64,000 bases of DNA from CAVXJN01 sp963762165 (GTDB lineage Bacteria; Pseudomonadota; Gammaproteobacteria; JASBUN01): assembly GCA_963762165.1 (NCBI GenBank), contig CAVXJN010000004.1, positions 124,001-188,000 of the forward strand. The letters run 5' to 3'. Shown here in pieces: positions 7,806 to 16,282 of this stretch (positions within the stretch are counted from its first letter, which is position 1; every line of letters begins with the position of its first letter). The notes under the pieces were generated by a model. The model did no database searches and was not told the origin of the DNA. It saw nothing but the letters and a program-made list of their open reading frames with translations. A program made the translations under genes and the position numbers.

Positions 7806-8915
7806 GTGTCGGGCGAAGGGCTGAGTGGATATTTCCAGCGCAGGGGCGTTGCCCAGTTGCCGCTCGGCGGCGGCATGTACGTACCCGGGCAGTTCGCGGA
7901 TGCGACCGCCGAGCACCTTGCGGTGCGTGATCGCGTCGGTCTGTTCGACTTCTCGTTCATGTCGCAATTTCAAATCAATGGCCCGGATGCGATCACCTTT
8001 CTTGAGCGATTGCAGCCGCGACCGATCGCCCAACTTCGCTGCGGGCGGATCGCCTACACGTTTCTCTGCCGCGACGATGGCAGCGTGTTCAACGACGCCA
8101 CCATCTGGCGTCGGGACAACGACCTATTCTGGCTGTTCACCGGGCGCCGATCCGACGCGCACCACATCCGCCAGGCAGCCGAAAACCTGGATGTACGTAT
8201 CGAGGATCTTTCCGGCAGTTACAGCATCATTGGCGTCCAGGGCCCGCTCAGCGATCGGCTGCTGCAACACGCAGGCGTCGATCCCGACGGTCCACTGCGC
8301 TATTTCCGCTTTTCGGTGGCGTCATGGAATGGCGTCCAAGTCTGGGTTGGTCGGATCGGCTATTCCGGGGAGCGCGGTTTCGAGGTGCTGGTACAAGCTG
8401 GGCACGGGTCTGCGTTATGGCAACACTTGGTCGCGGCGGGCCGAGACCTGGGGGTCGCCGAATGCGGTTTTCGCGCAGCCGACAGTCTGCGCATCGAGGC
8501 CGGTTACATTCTGTTCGCGCAAGAACTTCGTTTTCGCATCAGTCCGGCAGGTCTCGGCTACGGCCGTATCGCCGCGTTGGGACTGGGGGGCGATTTCATA
8601 GGCGCGGCGGCGCTGCGGCGCCGCGGTCGGCAGAGGATATTCCTGGCGGGCTTGGTGCCACTGCGCGCCGCCGCTGTTGGCTGGCGATCCGATTCGGTTG
8701 CGCTGCCGGACGTGGAACTGCCCCCCGTGGCGCCGGGGCGCGCGTGTCTGACCAGCGCTTGTTGGTCGCCGACGTTTTCGCGGCCGCTGGGGCTGGGATA
8801 CGTAGCCGATGTCGATCGCCACCCCGGCAGTACCGTGAGACTCCAAGACGGACAGTGGGCCCAAGTCGCGCGCTTACCGTATTACGATCCGCCCCGCATC
8901 GTTCCCCGCCGTTGA
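7806..8915 (+). CDS. GcvT-like THF-dependent aminomethyl/methyltransferase
   Basis: 369 residues, GTG start at 7806. The GcvT/DmdA/YgfZ fold is clear: VRDRVGLFDFSFMSQFQINGPDA, then the folate-binding region with an Asp in GSVFNDATIW, YSIIGVQGPLSD, RIGYSGERGFEVLV and the AADSLRIEAGYILFAQEL segment, followed by a divergent C-terminal domain. T-proteins transfer a C1 unit from an amine (or, in DmdA, a methyl from dimethylsulfoniopropionate) to THF. No GcvP or GcvH genes lie in this operon, while formate-THF ligase and MetF/MetV follow. A demethylase role that makes methyl- or methylene-THF from an external methylated compound is therefore more likely than glycine cleavage. The substrate is unknown. 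It lies four bases after the TauE gene. Confidence 0.78.
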   Translation: MSGEGLSGYFQRRGVAQLPLGGGMYVPGQFADATAEHLAVRDRVGLFDFSFMSQFQINGPDAITFLERLQPRPIAQLRCGRIAYTFLCRDDGSVFNDATIWRRDNDLFWLFTGRRSDAHHIRQAAENLDVRIEDLSGSYSIIGVQGPLSDRLLQHAGVDPDGPLRYFRFSVASWNGVQVWVGRIGYSGERGFEVLVQAGHGSALWQHLVAAGRDLGVAECGFRAADSLRIEAGYILFAQELRFRISPAGLGYGRIAALGLGGDFIGAAALRRRGRQRIFLAGLVPLRAAAVGWRSDSVALPDVELPPVAPGRACLTSACWSPTFSRPLGLGYVADVDRHPGSTVRLQDGQWAQVARLPYYDPPRIVPRR

Positions 8916-9225
8916 ACCATTGTCGCGCCGGGACGTTCAGTCCGCCCAACTCATCGCGTTTGAATTTTCGCGCTGAAGTCGCCCGTTTTCTTTGGCATTT
9001 GTCTTGCATCGACCACTGGCAGTGGTGGCTGTGGGTAGTGTCGGTGAGTCGAAATGACACGTTCAATCGCCTGAGTACCGTGCCCAACGTAGCGAAACGA
9101 CCCTTCGTCTCAATCTTCGGGGTTCCACGTATCAAATGGAACACCCGTCAAGCGATTCGACGCTGCTGCGCGGTGCGGTAAGCGCCACTCCCCTACAAAC
9201 AAAAATGTGAGCGGAGATAGAACTA
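8916..9225. other. intergenic regulatory region before ftfL
   Basis: 310 bases with no convincing gene. It carries a sigma54-type promoter at 8993-9008, so the operon has a second, internal entry point for transcription at ftfL. A sequence TGAGTCGAAATGAC (9045-9058), resembling the TGTTTCGANNNGAC elements elsewhere, lies downstream of the promoter. The leader to the ftfL start would be about 205 bases, long enough for post-transcriptional control, but I see no riboswitch signature. Confidence 0.55.
8993..9008 (+). promoter_or_regulatory. sigma54-type -24/-12 promoter before ftfL
   Basis: TGGCATTTGTCTTGCA has GG at 8994-8995 and GC at 9006-9007, with 10-base spacing, and differs from TGGCAC-N5-TTGCW at one base. 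Predicted start near 9019. Confidence 0.75.
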
Positions 9226-10905
9226 GTGGCAATGCTATCGGACATCGAAATCGCACAGAAATCCTCCATGAAGCGTATCACCGAGGTGGCAGAAACCCTC
9301 GGAATCAAGGAGACCGACCTCGAGCCCTACGGCCATTACAAGGCCAAACTAAGCCTGGATTTCATCAACGGCCTGAAGGATCGACCCAACGGCAAACTGG
9401 TATTGGTGACTGCGATCAGTCCGACGCCCGCGGGCGAAGGCAAAACCACTACGACCATCGGTCTGGGCGATGCGCTGAATCGGATCGGCAAGAAGGCCGC
9501 CATGTGCATTCGCGAGCCATCGCTGGGACCCGTATTCGGTATGAAGGGCGGTGCTGCAGGCGGCGGTTATGCGCAAGTGGTGCCGATGGAAGACATCAAC
9601 CTGCATTTCACCGGCGACTTCAACGCAATTGCGCTGGCAAATAATTTGCTCGCCGCCGCGATCGACAACCACATTCACCACAGCAATAAGCTTGGCATCG
9701 ATACGCGCCGCATCGCCTGGAAGCGCGTGGTCGACATGAACGACCGCGCCCTGCGCAGCATCGTCGCCGGGCTCGGCGGAGTGGGCAATGGCGTATCGCG
9801 AGAAGACGGCTTCGACATCGTGGTGGCATCGGAGGTGATGGCGATCTTCTGCCTCGCCACCTCGCTTACCGACCTCAAGGAGCGTCTGGGAAAAATCGTG
9901 ATCGGTTATACCCGCGCGCAGAAGCCCGTGTTAGCAAAGGAACTGAATGTCCACGGTGCGATGGCCGCGCTGCTGGTCACGGCGCTGAAGCCCAACCTGG
10001 TACAAACCCTGGAACACAATCCAGCGTTCGTTCACGGCGGGCCGTTCGCCAACATCGCGCACGGCTGCAATTCGGTGCTCGCAACGCAGACTGCGTTGAA
10101 ACTGGCGGATTACGTCGTGACAGAGGCCGGATTCGGCGCCGACCTGGGGGCGGAGAAATTCATCGACATCAAGTGCCGCAAATCGGGTTTGCGCCCCGAA
10201 GCGGTGGTATTGGTGGCCACCGTGCGGGCGCTGAAATACCACGGCGGCGCCGATCTGAAATCCATCAACGAAGAAGATCTCACAGCGCTGGAAAAAGGCA
10301 TTACCAATCTCGAACGTCACGTCAACAACATCCGCAATCATTACGGATTGCCGTGTGTGATCTGCATCAACCACTTCACCAACGATACCCAGGCCGAGGT
10401 GGATTTGCTGAAGAAGAAGATGGCTCATCATGAAGCGCCGGTGATCGTTTCCAAGCACTGGGCCGAAGGCGGCGCCGGCGCGGAAGACTTGGCGCGTGCG
10501 GTGGTCAATGTGGTCGAAAACGTCGGCGCGGATTTCAAGTTCGTGTACGAGGACTCGGACACGCTGTGGAACAAGATGAAGGCGATCGCGACCAAGATCT
10601 ATGGCGCTGCCGACATCGCCGCCGATACCAAGGTTCGCAACCAGATCCAGAAGTTGCAGGATGACGGGTACGGCGAATATCCGGTATGCGTCGCCAAGAC
10701 CCAGTATTCCTTCTCCACTGATCCCAAGCTGCGCGGCGCGCCTTCCGGTCACACGGTCACGATTCGCGAGGTGCGATTGTCGGCGGGCGCCGAATTCGTG
10801 GTGATGATTTGCGGTGACATTATGACCATGCCGGGGCTGCCGCGGGTACCGGCGGCGGAAAAAATCGACATCGACGATTCCGGGCGCATCGTCGGACTGT
10901 TCTGA
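9226..10905 (+). CDS. ftfL: formate-tetrahydrofolate ligase
   Basis: 559 residues, the usual length for the family (fhs/ftfL). It interconverts formate + THF + ATP with 10-formyl-THF + ADP + Pi. Diagnostic segments include the ATP-binding loop TPAGEGKTTTTIGL (about 65-78), REPSLGPVFGMKGGAAGGGYAQV, the substrate-binding stretch around LTGDFNAI-type sequence (here HFTGDFNAI), and EAGFGADLGAEKF. GTG at 9226 is taken as start, with GGAG nine bases upstream; the ATG at 9232 is the alternative. In methylotrophs FtfL links the H4MPT and THF branches. Here it stands beside a MetF/MetV fusion and GcvT-like protein, so it could also run in the formate-releasing direction. Its own sigma54 promoter precedes it. 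Confidence 0.96.
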   Translation: MAMLSDIEIAQKSSMKRITEVAETLGIKETDLEPYGHYKAKLSLDFINGLKDRPNGKLVLVTAISPTPAGEGKTTTTIGLGDALNRIGKKAAMCIREPSLGPVFGMKGGAAGGGYAQVVPMEDINLHFTGDFNAIALANNLLAAAIDNHIHHSNKLGIDTRRIAWKRVVDMNDRALRSIVAGLGGVGNGVSREDGFDIVVASEVMAIFCLATSLTDLKERLGKIVIGYTRAQKPVLAKELNVHGAMAALLVTALKPNLVQTLEHNPAFVHGGPFANIAHGCNSVLATQTALKLADYVVTEAGFGADLGAEKFIDIKCRKSGLRPEAVVLVATVRALKYHGGADLKSINEEDLTALEKGITNLERHVNNIRNHYGLPCVICINHFTNDTQAEVDLLKKKMAHHEAPVIVSKHWAEGGAGAEDLARAVVNVVENVGADFKFVYEDSDTLWNKMKAIATKIYGAADIAADTKVRNQIQKLQDDGYGEYPVCVAKTQYSFSTDPKLRGAPSGHTVTIREVRLSAGAEFVVMICGDIMTMPGLPRVPAAEKIDIDDSGRIVGLF

Positions 10906-13662
10906 GTGGAGCCATGCCTTGAGAGCGAGCGCACGCCCAGCAGCCGTCCATCGCCTTCCGGCCGCGACGTGCTGAGCGAGCGCGAAGCGGCGTTGCAGGC
11001 CAACGAATTGTTGGCTCTGGCGCCAGTTCCTCTTCTGCACGAGTTGGCCGAATCCGCGACCGAGTGCAGCTTCGCGTCCGGCGACTTCGTTTATGGCCGC
11101 GACGAAGTGGCGCAGGACGTATTCGTATTGTTGGAAGGTCGGGTCGCCTACCCGGAATTTATCGGCTGGATCAAGGAAGAGGATGCTCCCGATCTGCGGA
11201 TCGCTTCCCGTTGCGGCCAGGCATTCGGATTCGCCGGCGCGCTGATGGGTTACGAACGCCGTGCCGTGTCGGCGATCTGTGAGCTGCCCACGCGGGTGTT
11301 GCGTCTCAACGGCGAGTCCATCGCCCGCGCCTGCACGGCATATGCATGCACCGGTATCCTGGAGGACCTGGTGCGCGCCCACGTGCGCTATGAACGTCTT
11401 GGTGAGCAGCGCGGCTGGCAAAGACTGCGCGGCAATCAGTGGCGTATTGCGCAAATGCCGTTGGTCGAATGCCTCAGACCGCTGCCGCTCGGGGGTATTT
11501 GCGTGCTGGTGCTGCCCGAAGATGCCAGCGTAGCGGCCGATCGGTGGCGCCGAGCGTTGACGCTCGGCGCGATCACGGCTCCGGCTGCACTCGAAGCCGA
11601 CGGCGTCGTGCATGCGCCGGCCCTGCAAGATACGCGCTCAGGCAAGCGCGGCGAACAGGCCAGACGGGTGGCTGAGGATATTCTGTCCCGTCACGCACTC
11701 ACATCCGTGCTCGAACAGGGACCGCAAGCGTGGAGCGCGAGCGAACGTTTGCAGTTGCAGTTGCTGGAAAGCTGGTTCGGCTCGACTGCCGCCGGCGTTG
11801 TTGCCCTCGGCGATGAGCTGTCGGGCCTGGACGCCGATGCACGGCAGCGAGTGTTTGATTTCGCGCGCCGCGTGGGCCGCGACCTGCGGGCGACGCTGTA
11901 CATCGCTGCCAGCGATCTCGACGAAGCGTTCAGTGTCGGCGACCGGGTCGTGCTGCCGGGGCACGGCGCCGACGCGGCGTGTGTCGCCATCGACTTGATT
12001 GCAGAACAACCCGCTACCGGCAAGCGGCTGCGGGCATTGCGAATACCGGATCGCGGCCGCGGAACGGCTGCGCCCGGTGCCGCGCTGGTGCGGCCGGCGC
12101 CGGCCACGGCCGCGGCCGCGGTCGCGGACCGGCCGAGAACCGAAAGCCGGTGCCGCAACCGGCTATGGGAAGGCCTGCAGTCGGGGCGGTTTTTCTGGAC
12201 GGTCGAGTTCATACCCTCCCACGAAAAACCACTGCGTGGAGAGCTCGAGCGCCTGTCGGGAATGTCGGGTAGCGCCGAGCCGGCGGACGAGCGAATGGCC
12301 GGATTCGCAGTCACCGACCGGGTCCACTCCGATTACGATCCCGACCCCGTTTCCGCCGCGCTGTATCTCAAGGAGCGCTGCCACACCCAGCCTCTGGTGC
12401 ACTTATCGGGAAAGGGGCGTGAGCTTTACGATCTCAATGAAGCGCTCTGCCGCGTCGACGGGTTCGGCTTGGAAAACGTGCTGTTGCTTAGCGGCGATCG
12501 GCTCAAGAACGAGCCCACCGATCGGCGCGCGCGCTACCTGGAATCGGTCTGTGCCATACAGACCGCGCGCAAGGGCTGGCCGCACTTGCACATCGGCGCG
12601 GCATTGAACCCGTTCAAATACCGCGAAGAAGACGCGATGGCGCAGTACCTCAAGCTCGGCAAGAAGCTGGGCTGCGGCGCCGATTTCATCATTACGCAGC
12701 TCGGCTACGACATGGACAAGTATGACGAAGCCCGGGCGTGGATGGATTTCCGCGGTTACGAGACACCGCTGATCGCCAATCTCATGCTCTTGAATGCTGC
12801 GCGCGGACGCTGGATTCGCAGGCAGTGCGTTCCGGGCATCGTCGTCTCCGATTCACTGCAAACGTTGCTGGAGGAAGAACAGCGCAGTTCCAGTGACAAG
12901 GGCCGCGGCCGTGCCCTGGATCGTCTGGCAATGCAGATGGTGGGACTGCGGATGAAAGGCTTCAACGGCATCCAATTGACCGGGGTCCATGATCACAAAC
13001 AACTGCAGACGCTGGGCCGCAAAGTCGAGCTATACAGCCAGGAGTACGACAGCGAGGAACGCTGGCGGCGACAATGGCAAAACCTGCTGACCGCACCCGG
13101 CAGCGGCACGGTCGCCGATCCGGCTCCAGGAACGGATGTGTGGCGCTGGAGGCCTGAGCGCGTGCAGCCCCACGGTCACGGATCAGGACGATACCGGCTC
13201 ATGGAGCGGGTGCATCGCAGCGCCTTCGACCACGGGCCCGTCGCTGGCGCATTGGGCGCAATGGTGCGGGGAATCAGCCCGGACGGTGTCGTCGGCCGCT
13301 TGCTGAAGGGTATCGAAGCCGGCATCAAGGGACCGCTGTTCGGCTGCGAGAGTTGCGGCATGTGCCGTCTGGCGGCGACCCAGTATGTGTGCCCGGAAAC
13401 CTGTCCCAAAGGGCTCGCCAATGGCCCTTGCGGCGGCACGGACGGCAATCGTTGCGAGTTCGGCGACCGGGAGTGTATCCACAGCGGCAAGTATCGAATT
13501 GCCCGGGATGCCGGAATTCTGAATCAACTCGAAACCTGGATCGTACCGGCCGTGCCCGCGGCGCGGCGTGGCGCGGCTTCCTGGCCGGCCCATTTCGCCG
13601 GCAACGGACCGCAGATCGAAGTGGTGGCCCCGTTCGCCCGCAATGGCGGCGAGTCCGGTTAG
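10906..13662 (+). CDS. multidomain fusion: cNMP-binding domain, ABC-ATPase-like domain, MetF, MetV (MTHFR C-terminal)
   Basis: 918 residues in one intact frame; the GTG start directly follows the ftfL stop. Roughly 35-150: cNMP-type beta-roll (SFASGDFVYGRDEVAQDVFVL, GQAFGFAGALMG). Roughly 190-370: resembles the second half of an ABC ATPase (LQLQLLESWF, DELSGLDADARQRVFDF, AASDLDEAFSVGDRVVL), but I see no Walker A, so it is probably catalytically dead. About 385-415 is an Ala/Pro-rich linker. About 419-715: methylenetetrahydrofolate reductase (WTVEFIPSHEKPL, VTDRVHSDYDPD, LSGDRLKNEP, GAALNPF). About 765-885: the Cys-rich MTHFR_C/MetV domain (CESCGMCRLAATQYVC, CPKGLANGPCGG, CEFGDRECIHSGKY). MetF-MetV pairs are known from acetogens. 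This fusion could oxidise methyl-THF under allosteric control, but direction and electron partner are inferred. Confidence 0.85.
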   Translation: MEPCLESERTPSSRPSPSGRDVLSEREAALQANELLALAPVPLLHELAESATECSFASGDFVYGRDEVAQDVFVLLEGRVAYPEFIGWIKEEDAPDLRIASRCGQAFGFAGALMGYERRAVSAICELPTRVLRLNGESIARACTAYACTGILEDLVRAHVRYERLGEQRGWQRLRGNQWRIAQMPLVECLRPLPLGGICVLVLPEDASVAADRWRRALTLGAITAPAALEADGVVHAPALQDTRSGKRGEQARRVAEDILSRHALTSVLEQGPQAWSASERLQLQLLESWFGSTAAGVVALGDELSGLDADARQRVFDFARRVGRDLRATLYIAASDLDEAFSVGDRVVLPGHGADAACVAIDLIAEQPATGKRLRALRIPDRGRGTAAPGAALVRPAPATAAAAVADRPRTESRCRNRLWEGLQSGRFFWTVEFIPSHEKPLRGELERLSGMSGSAEPADERMAGFAVTDRVHSDYDPDPVSAALYLKERCHTQPLVHLSGKGRELYDLNEALCRVDGFGLENVLLLSGDRLKNEPTDRRARYLESVCAIQTARKGWPHLHIGAALNPFKYREEDAMAQYLKLGKKLGCGADFIITQLGYDMDKYDEARAWMDFRGYETPLIANLMLLNAARGRWIRRQCVPGIVVSDSLQTLLEEEQRSSSDKGRGRALDRLAMQMVGLRMKGFNGIQLTGVHDHKQLQTLGRKVELYSQEYDSEERWRRQWQNLLTAPGSGTVADPAPGTDVWRWRPERVQPHGHGSGRYRLMERVHRSAFDHGPVAGALGAMVRGISPDGVVGRLLKGIEAGIKGPLFGCESCGMCRLAATQYVCPETCPKGLANGPCGGTDGNRCEFGDRECIHSGKYRIARDAGILNQLETWIVPAVPAARRGAASWPAHFAGNGPQIEVVAPFARNGGESG

Positions 13663-13806
13663 TTGCGCTGCCGACGGCTCGGCGTCCAGCCTCGGGCGCC
13701 GGCGGCCGAGCTTCCGATAGCGCTTAAAATAATCATTTCCGGTCAGATGTTTATTGACCCGCAGTGCAGGATTCCGCAGGTCAAAAACGAATGCTGCACA
13801 TATTCC

Positions 13807-13835
13807 TTGACAAGCGTTCCCATAAGTACCATAAG
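13807..13835 (+). promoter_or_regulatory. candidate sigma70 promoter for the gene at 13886
   Basis: TTGACA (13807-13812) is followed after 17 bases by CATAAG (13830-13835), a perfect -35 box and a 4-of-6 -10 box. It sits about 45 bases before the start codon chosen for the downstream gene. The 220-base gap between the MetF fusion and this gene holds nothing else that I can identify. Confidence 0.45.
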
Positions 13836-13885
13836 CACCGTTAAGAGACTGAATGCAACGCGCAAGCGTCGAGCTGGAGCAAGTC

Positions 13886-14266
13886 ATGAAACAAGCGACG
13901 ATCAGTGGGCACGAGCCGCAGAAGAGACAACAGAAGAGCGAACTGTTCCGGCGTGGTCGCGTCAGTGGCAAGAGCTGGGCGGCGCGGCGCGCCAGTTACA
14001 AAGAGTTGGATCGGTTGGCCGACCTTGATGCCCGTATTCGCCACGACTGGTCCAGCTGGACCCAGAAGGGTGATGGCATGCTTGCCCTGCCGCAGATCGC
14101 AGGCTCGGTCCCAATGGGCGACCCGGACGCCGCTGCGGCGTTCTGGCGTGAAGTGGCCGGGCCGGAATGGGAAACGCTGGTCAGGAACCAGGAATTCATG
14201 GAAGGCTTCATCGAAGCCGTGATTGATGTCTACGACCGCGTCGCGGTCGAACTCGGGCATGCCTGA
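13886..14266 (+). CDS. hypothetical protein, basic N-terminus
   Basis: 126 residues, not recognised. The ATG at 13886 is preferred because GGAG lies seven bases upstream; an earlier ATG at 13853 would add 11 residues. The first 45 residues are rich in Lys/Arg/Gln (KRQQKSELFRRGR, then KSWAARRASYKEL). The rest is acidic/hydrophobic and probably helical (PDAAAAFWREVAGPEW, EFMEGFIEAVIDVYDRVAVEL). No signal peptide, membrane segment or metal motif is visible. It stands alone between the THF cluster and the H4MPT cluster and is followed by the hairpin pair at 14381-14435. Confidence 0.65.
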   Translation: MKQATISGHEPQKRQQKSELFRRGRVSGKSWAARRASYKELDRLADLDARIRHDWSSWTQKGDGMLALPQIAGSVPMGDPDAAAAFWREVAGPEWETLVRNQEFMEGFIEAVIDVYDRVAVELGHA

Positions 14267-14380
14267 AGCGCTCGGCATAGCCAACTGAATACATCGTGCC
14301 GTCCACCTGAGGCGGTGGGCGCCTCGCTTGGCCATTCGTTCAAGCGTCTTCGTTCCGATCCGCAACAACGTGCAAAAAAA

Positions 14381-14405
14381 AGCCGCCTCGGGGGATGAGG
14401 CGGCT
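14381..14405 (-). terminator. hairpin with A-tract, terminator-like for minus-strand transcription
   Basis: AGCCGCCTC (14381-14389) pairs perfectly with GAGGCGGCT (14397-14405) around the loop GGGGGAT. Eight A residues at 14374-14381 lie on its left, which gives a U-run only for a transcript running leftward. No minus-strand gene ends here, so the hairpin may instead be part of a plus-strand RNA. Confidence 0.5.
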
Positions 14406-14412
14406 CAACGTA

Positions 14413-14435
14413 ACAGCCCGGGGGGGATGGGCTGT
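14413..14435. repeat. second hairpin with a G-rich GGAT loop
   Basis: ACAGCCC (14413-14419) pairs with GGGCTGT (14429-14435); the loop is seven G followed by AT. It stands eight bases after the first hairpin and has the same kind of loop, resembling the GGA-in-loop sites bound by CsrA/RsmA. No U-run follows. Confidence 0.4.
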
Positions 14436-14687
14436 ATGCTCGTAACCGAGCCGAAAAGGAGGAGCAGTACAAATTCCACCATTCACCTTGCGGCGTCCTC
14501 AGCTTGAAGCAAACTATATGCCAGGGCCTGAAGCGGGCACCGCCGCGGCCGCAACCAACTCGGTGACGGACCGAATGTGTCCCAACGAAACATTTCCGTC
14601 CACCGCAGCGAAACGCCGTGCGTAGGGAAACACGTCCGGCGCGGTAGCGGTCACCTCTGTTTTCCTCGACAGCGTAAAGGAGTCGTG

Positions 14688-15065
14688 ATGGGCAAGACGC
14701 CGGAACACACCTACAGTGACGACCAGATCCAGCAAAAGCTGCAGCAGGATTTGCCCCATTGGTATTACGAGAATGGCTGGATTCGTCGCAAGTTTCGCAC
14801 GGTCGGTTGGAAGGGATCGCTCATGGTGGTCAACACCGTGGGGCATCTTGCCGAAGCCGCGTGGCATCACCCGGACCTGACCGTATCCTACGCATTCGTC
14901 ATCGTGAAGTTGCAAACACACTCCGCAAAGGGGATCACCGATAAGGACTTCGCACTGGCCCGCAAGATCGAGGAAGTGGTGGCGTGGCAACCTGGCAAAG
15001 AATCCGGCGGCGCATTGGAGGGCACTCCCGACGATGCCCGCTTCAAGTACATCAAGTACGACTGA
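14688..15065 (+). CDS. pterin-4a-carbinolamine dehydratase-like protein
   Basis: 125 residues, starting at the ATG at 14688 after a strong AAAGGAG ribosome site; a longer in-frame start at 14577 lacks one. It matches the PCD/DCoH fold: a WYYENGWIRRKFRTVGWKGSLMVVNTVGHLAEAAWHHPDLTVSYAFVIVKLQTH layout, including the WHHPDL-type motif (His-His-Pro-Asp) and the KGIT-DKDFALARKIEEV helix. Canonical members dehydrate 4a-hydroxytetrahydropterins. Family members are found in H4MPT gene clusters of methylotrophs, where a role in methanopterin biosynthesis is assumed rather than proved. It is the first gene of the plus-strand H4MPT block. Confidence 0.82.
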   Translation: MGKTPEHTYSDDQIQQKLQQDLPHWYYENGWIRRKFRTVGWKGSLMVVNTVGHLAEAAWHHPDLTVSYAFVIVKLQTHSAKGITDKDFALARKIEEVVAWQPGKESGGALEGTPDDARFKYIKYD

Positions 15066-15237
15066 TCCGCGCGTGTGGCCGGGGCCGCGCTGCCGTCGAC
15101 GCGGGCCGTGAACACCGTGTCCCGAAAGCGGTGCGGGTAGCCGACGCACTGTACCGGCGGCAGGACAACGGGCTCGACTGCGCCCGCTCGCCCGGCGCTT
15201 CCAGGTCGCTGGCACGGCCATTGCAAAAAGCCCTGCT

Positions 15238-16257
15238 ATGAGCGTGCAACAGCCAAGCCGTACCTCCGTCCGCAATACCGTTCAGGTCACGGCGCCGGCT
15301 CGTTTGCACATGGGTTTTGTCAATCCGACAGCGGGAGCTGACCGCCAGTTCGGCAGTATCGGCGTCGCCCTGCAAGCGCCCGGCACCCGCATCATGCTGC
15401 GCGCCAGCGCTACGGCCACCGCTTCCGGCCCCGATGCCGAGCGCGCCCTGTCGTGGCTGTATCGCGCCGCCCGGATCTTCGGGTTTCCGCCCCGTGCCCA
15501 CGTCGAAGTACAGCAGGTTATACCGGCCCATGTCGGTCTGGGATCGGGCACCCAGCTGGCACTGGCGGTTGGCGTCGGACTCGCGCGCCTGTATGGCAGT
15601 ACGGACAGCGTGCGCCAGATTGCCCTGGTCACCGAGCGCGGAACCCGCAGTGGTATCGGTGTCGCTGCGTTCGAGCAGGGCGGCTTCCTGGTCGATGGCG
15701 GCCGCGGCAGTTGCAACGCGGTACCTCCGCTGATCGCCCGACTGCCGTTTCCGGAGTCGTGGCGCATTATCCTGGCCTTCGATGCCGCAATGCAGGGGCT
15801 GCACGGGCAGCAGGAACTGGACGCCTTTGATGCCCTGCCGGGTTTTGCCGAAGCCAGCGTCGCGCACCTGGCGCGCATGGTATTGACCCACATTCTGCCG
15901 GCAGTGGCCGAGCAGGACTTGCCGAGGTTCGGTGCCGCGGTTACGGAACTGCAGCAGCGTGTGGGCGATCATTTCGCCCCCGCCCAGGGCGGCCGGTTTG
16001 CCAGCGGTGCGGTGGCGGATGCGTTGGCCTATCTTGGCAATGCCGGCGCCACCGCTCTTGGTCAAAGTTCCTGGGGAACCGGCTTCTGCGTGGTCGATGG
16101 CCAGGACCAGGCGGAACGTCTGGTGGCCGCTGCCGGGCAGCATCTGTCCCGGCATGCCGGGCTGCGCTTTCTGGTAGCGCGGGCCCGCAATGTTGGCGCC
16201 ACCGTTACCGAAGGTTGCGCGGGCGCGGTTGAACGACCCGGACGCGCACAAATCTAA
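15238..16257 (+). CDS. beta-ribofuranosylaminobenzene 5'-phosphate synthase family protein
   Basis: 339 residues of the GHMP-kinase-related family. It has APARLHMGFVNPTAGADRQFGSIGVAL near the N-terminus, the glycine-rich VGLGSGTQLALAVG loop at about 100-113 and RSGIGVAAFEQGGFLVDGG at about 138-156. It ends with GQSSWGTGFCVVDG. In methanopterin biosynthesis this enzyme condenses 4-hydroxybenzoate or p-aminobenzoate with PRPP, releasing CO2 and PPi, which is the first committed step to the cofactor. The pabB gene at 23160-24545 would supply p-aminobenzoate. It lies 25 bases before mtdB. The start at 15238 fits the family N-terminus. Confidence 0.9.
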   Translation: MSVQQPSRTSVRNTVQVTAPARLHMGFVNPTAGADRQFGSIGVALQAPGTRIMLRASATATASGPDAERALSWLYRAARIFGFPPRAHVEVQQVIPAHVGLGSGTQLALAVGVGLARLYGSTDSVRQIALVTERGTRSGIGVAAFEQGGFLVDGGRGSCNAVPPLIARLPFPESWRIILAFDAAMQGLHGQQELDAFDALPGFAEASVAHLARMVLTHILPAVAEQDLPRFGAAVTELQQRVGDHFAPAQGGRFASGAVADALAYLGNAGATALGQSSWGTGFCVVDGQDQAERLVAAAGQHLSRHAGLRFLVARARNVGATVTEGCAGAVERPGRAQI

Positions 16258-16282
16258 TCGTCACCGTGAAGCAGTTGGTTGA

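Larger units (their letters stand above)
14267..14687. other. 421-base region with two similar hairpins and no gene
   Basis: No convincing reading frame. It contains two adjacent hairpins (14381-14405 and 14413-14435) whose loops are G-runs ending in GGAT, followed by GGAGGAG at 14458-14464. The rest is leader sequence for the gene at 14688, with the ribosome site AAAGGAG. A non-coding RNA or long structured leader is possible. Confidence 0.45.

Noticed and set aside
9931..11628. 565-residue open frame antisense to ftfL and the MetF fusion
   Set aside because: Mirror of GC-rich codons of two well-supported genes; no recognisable domain.
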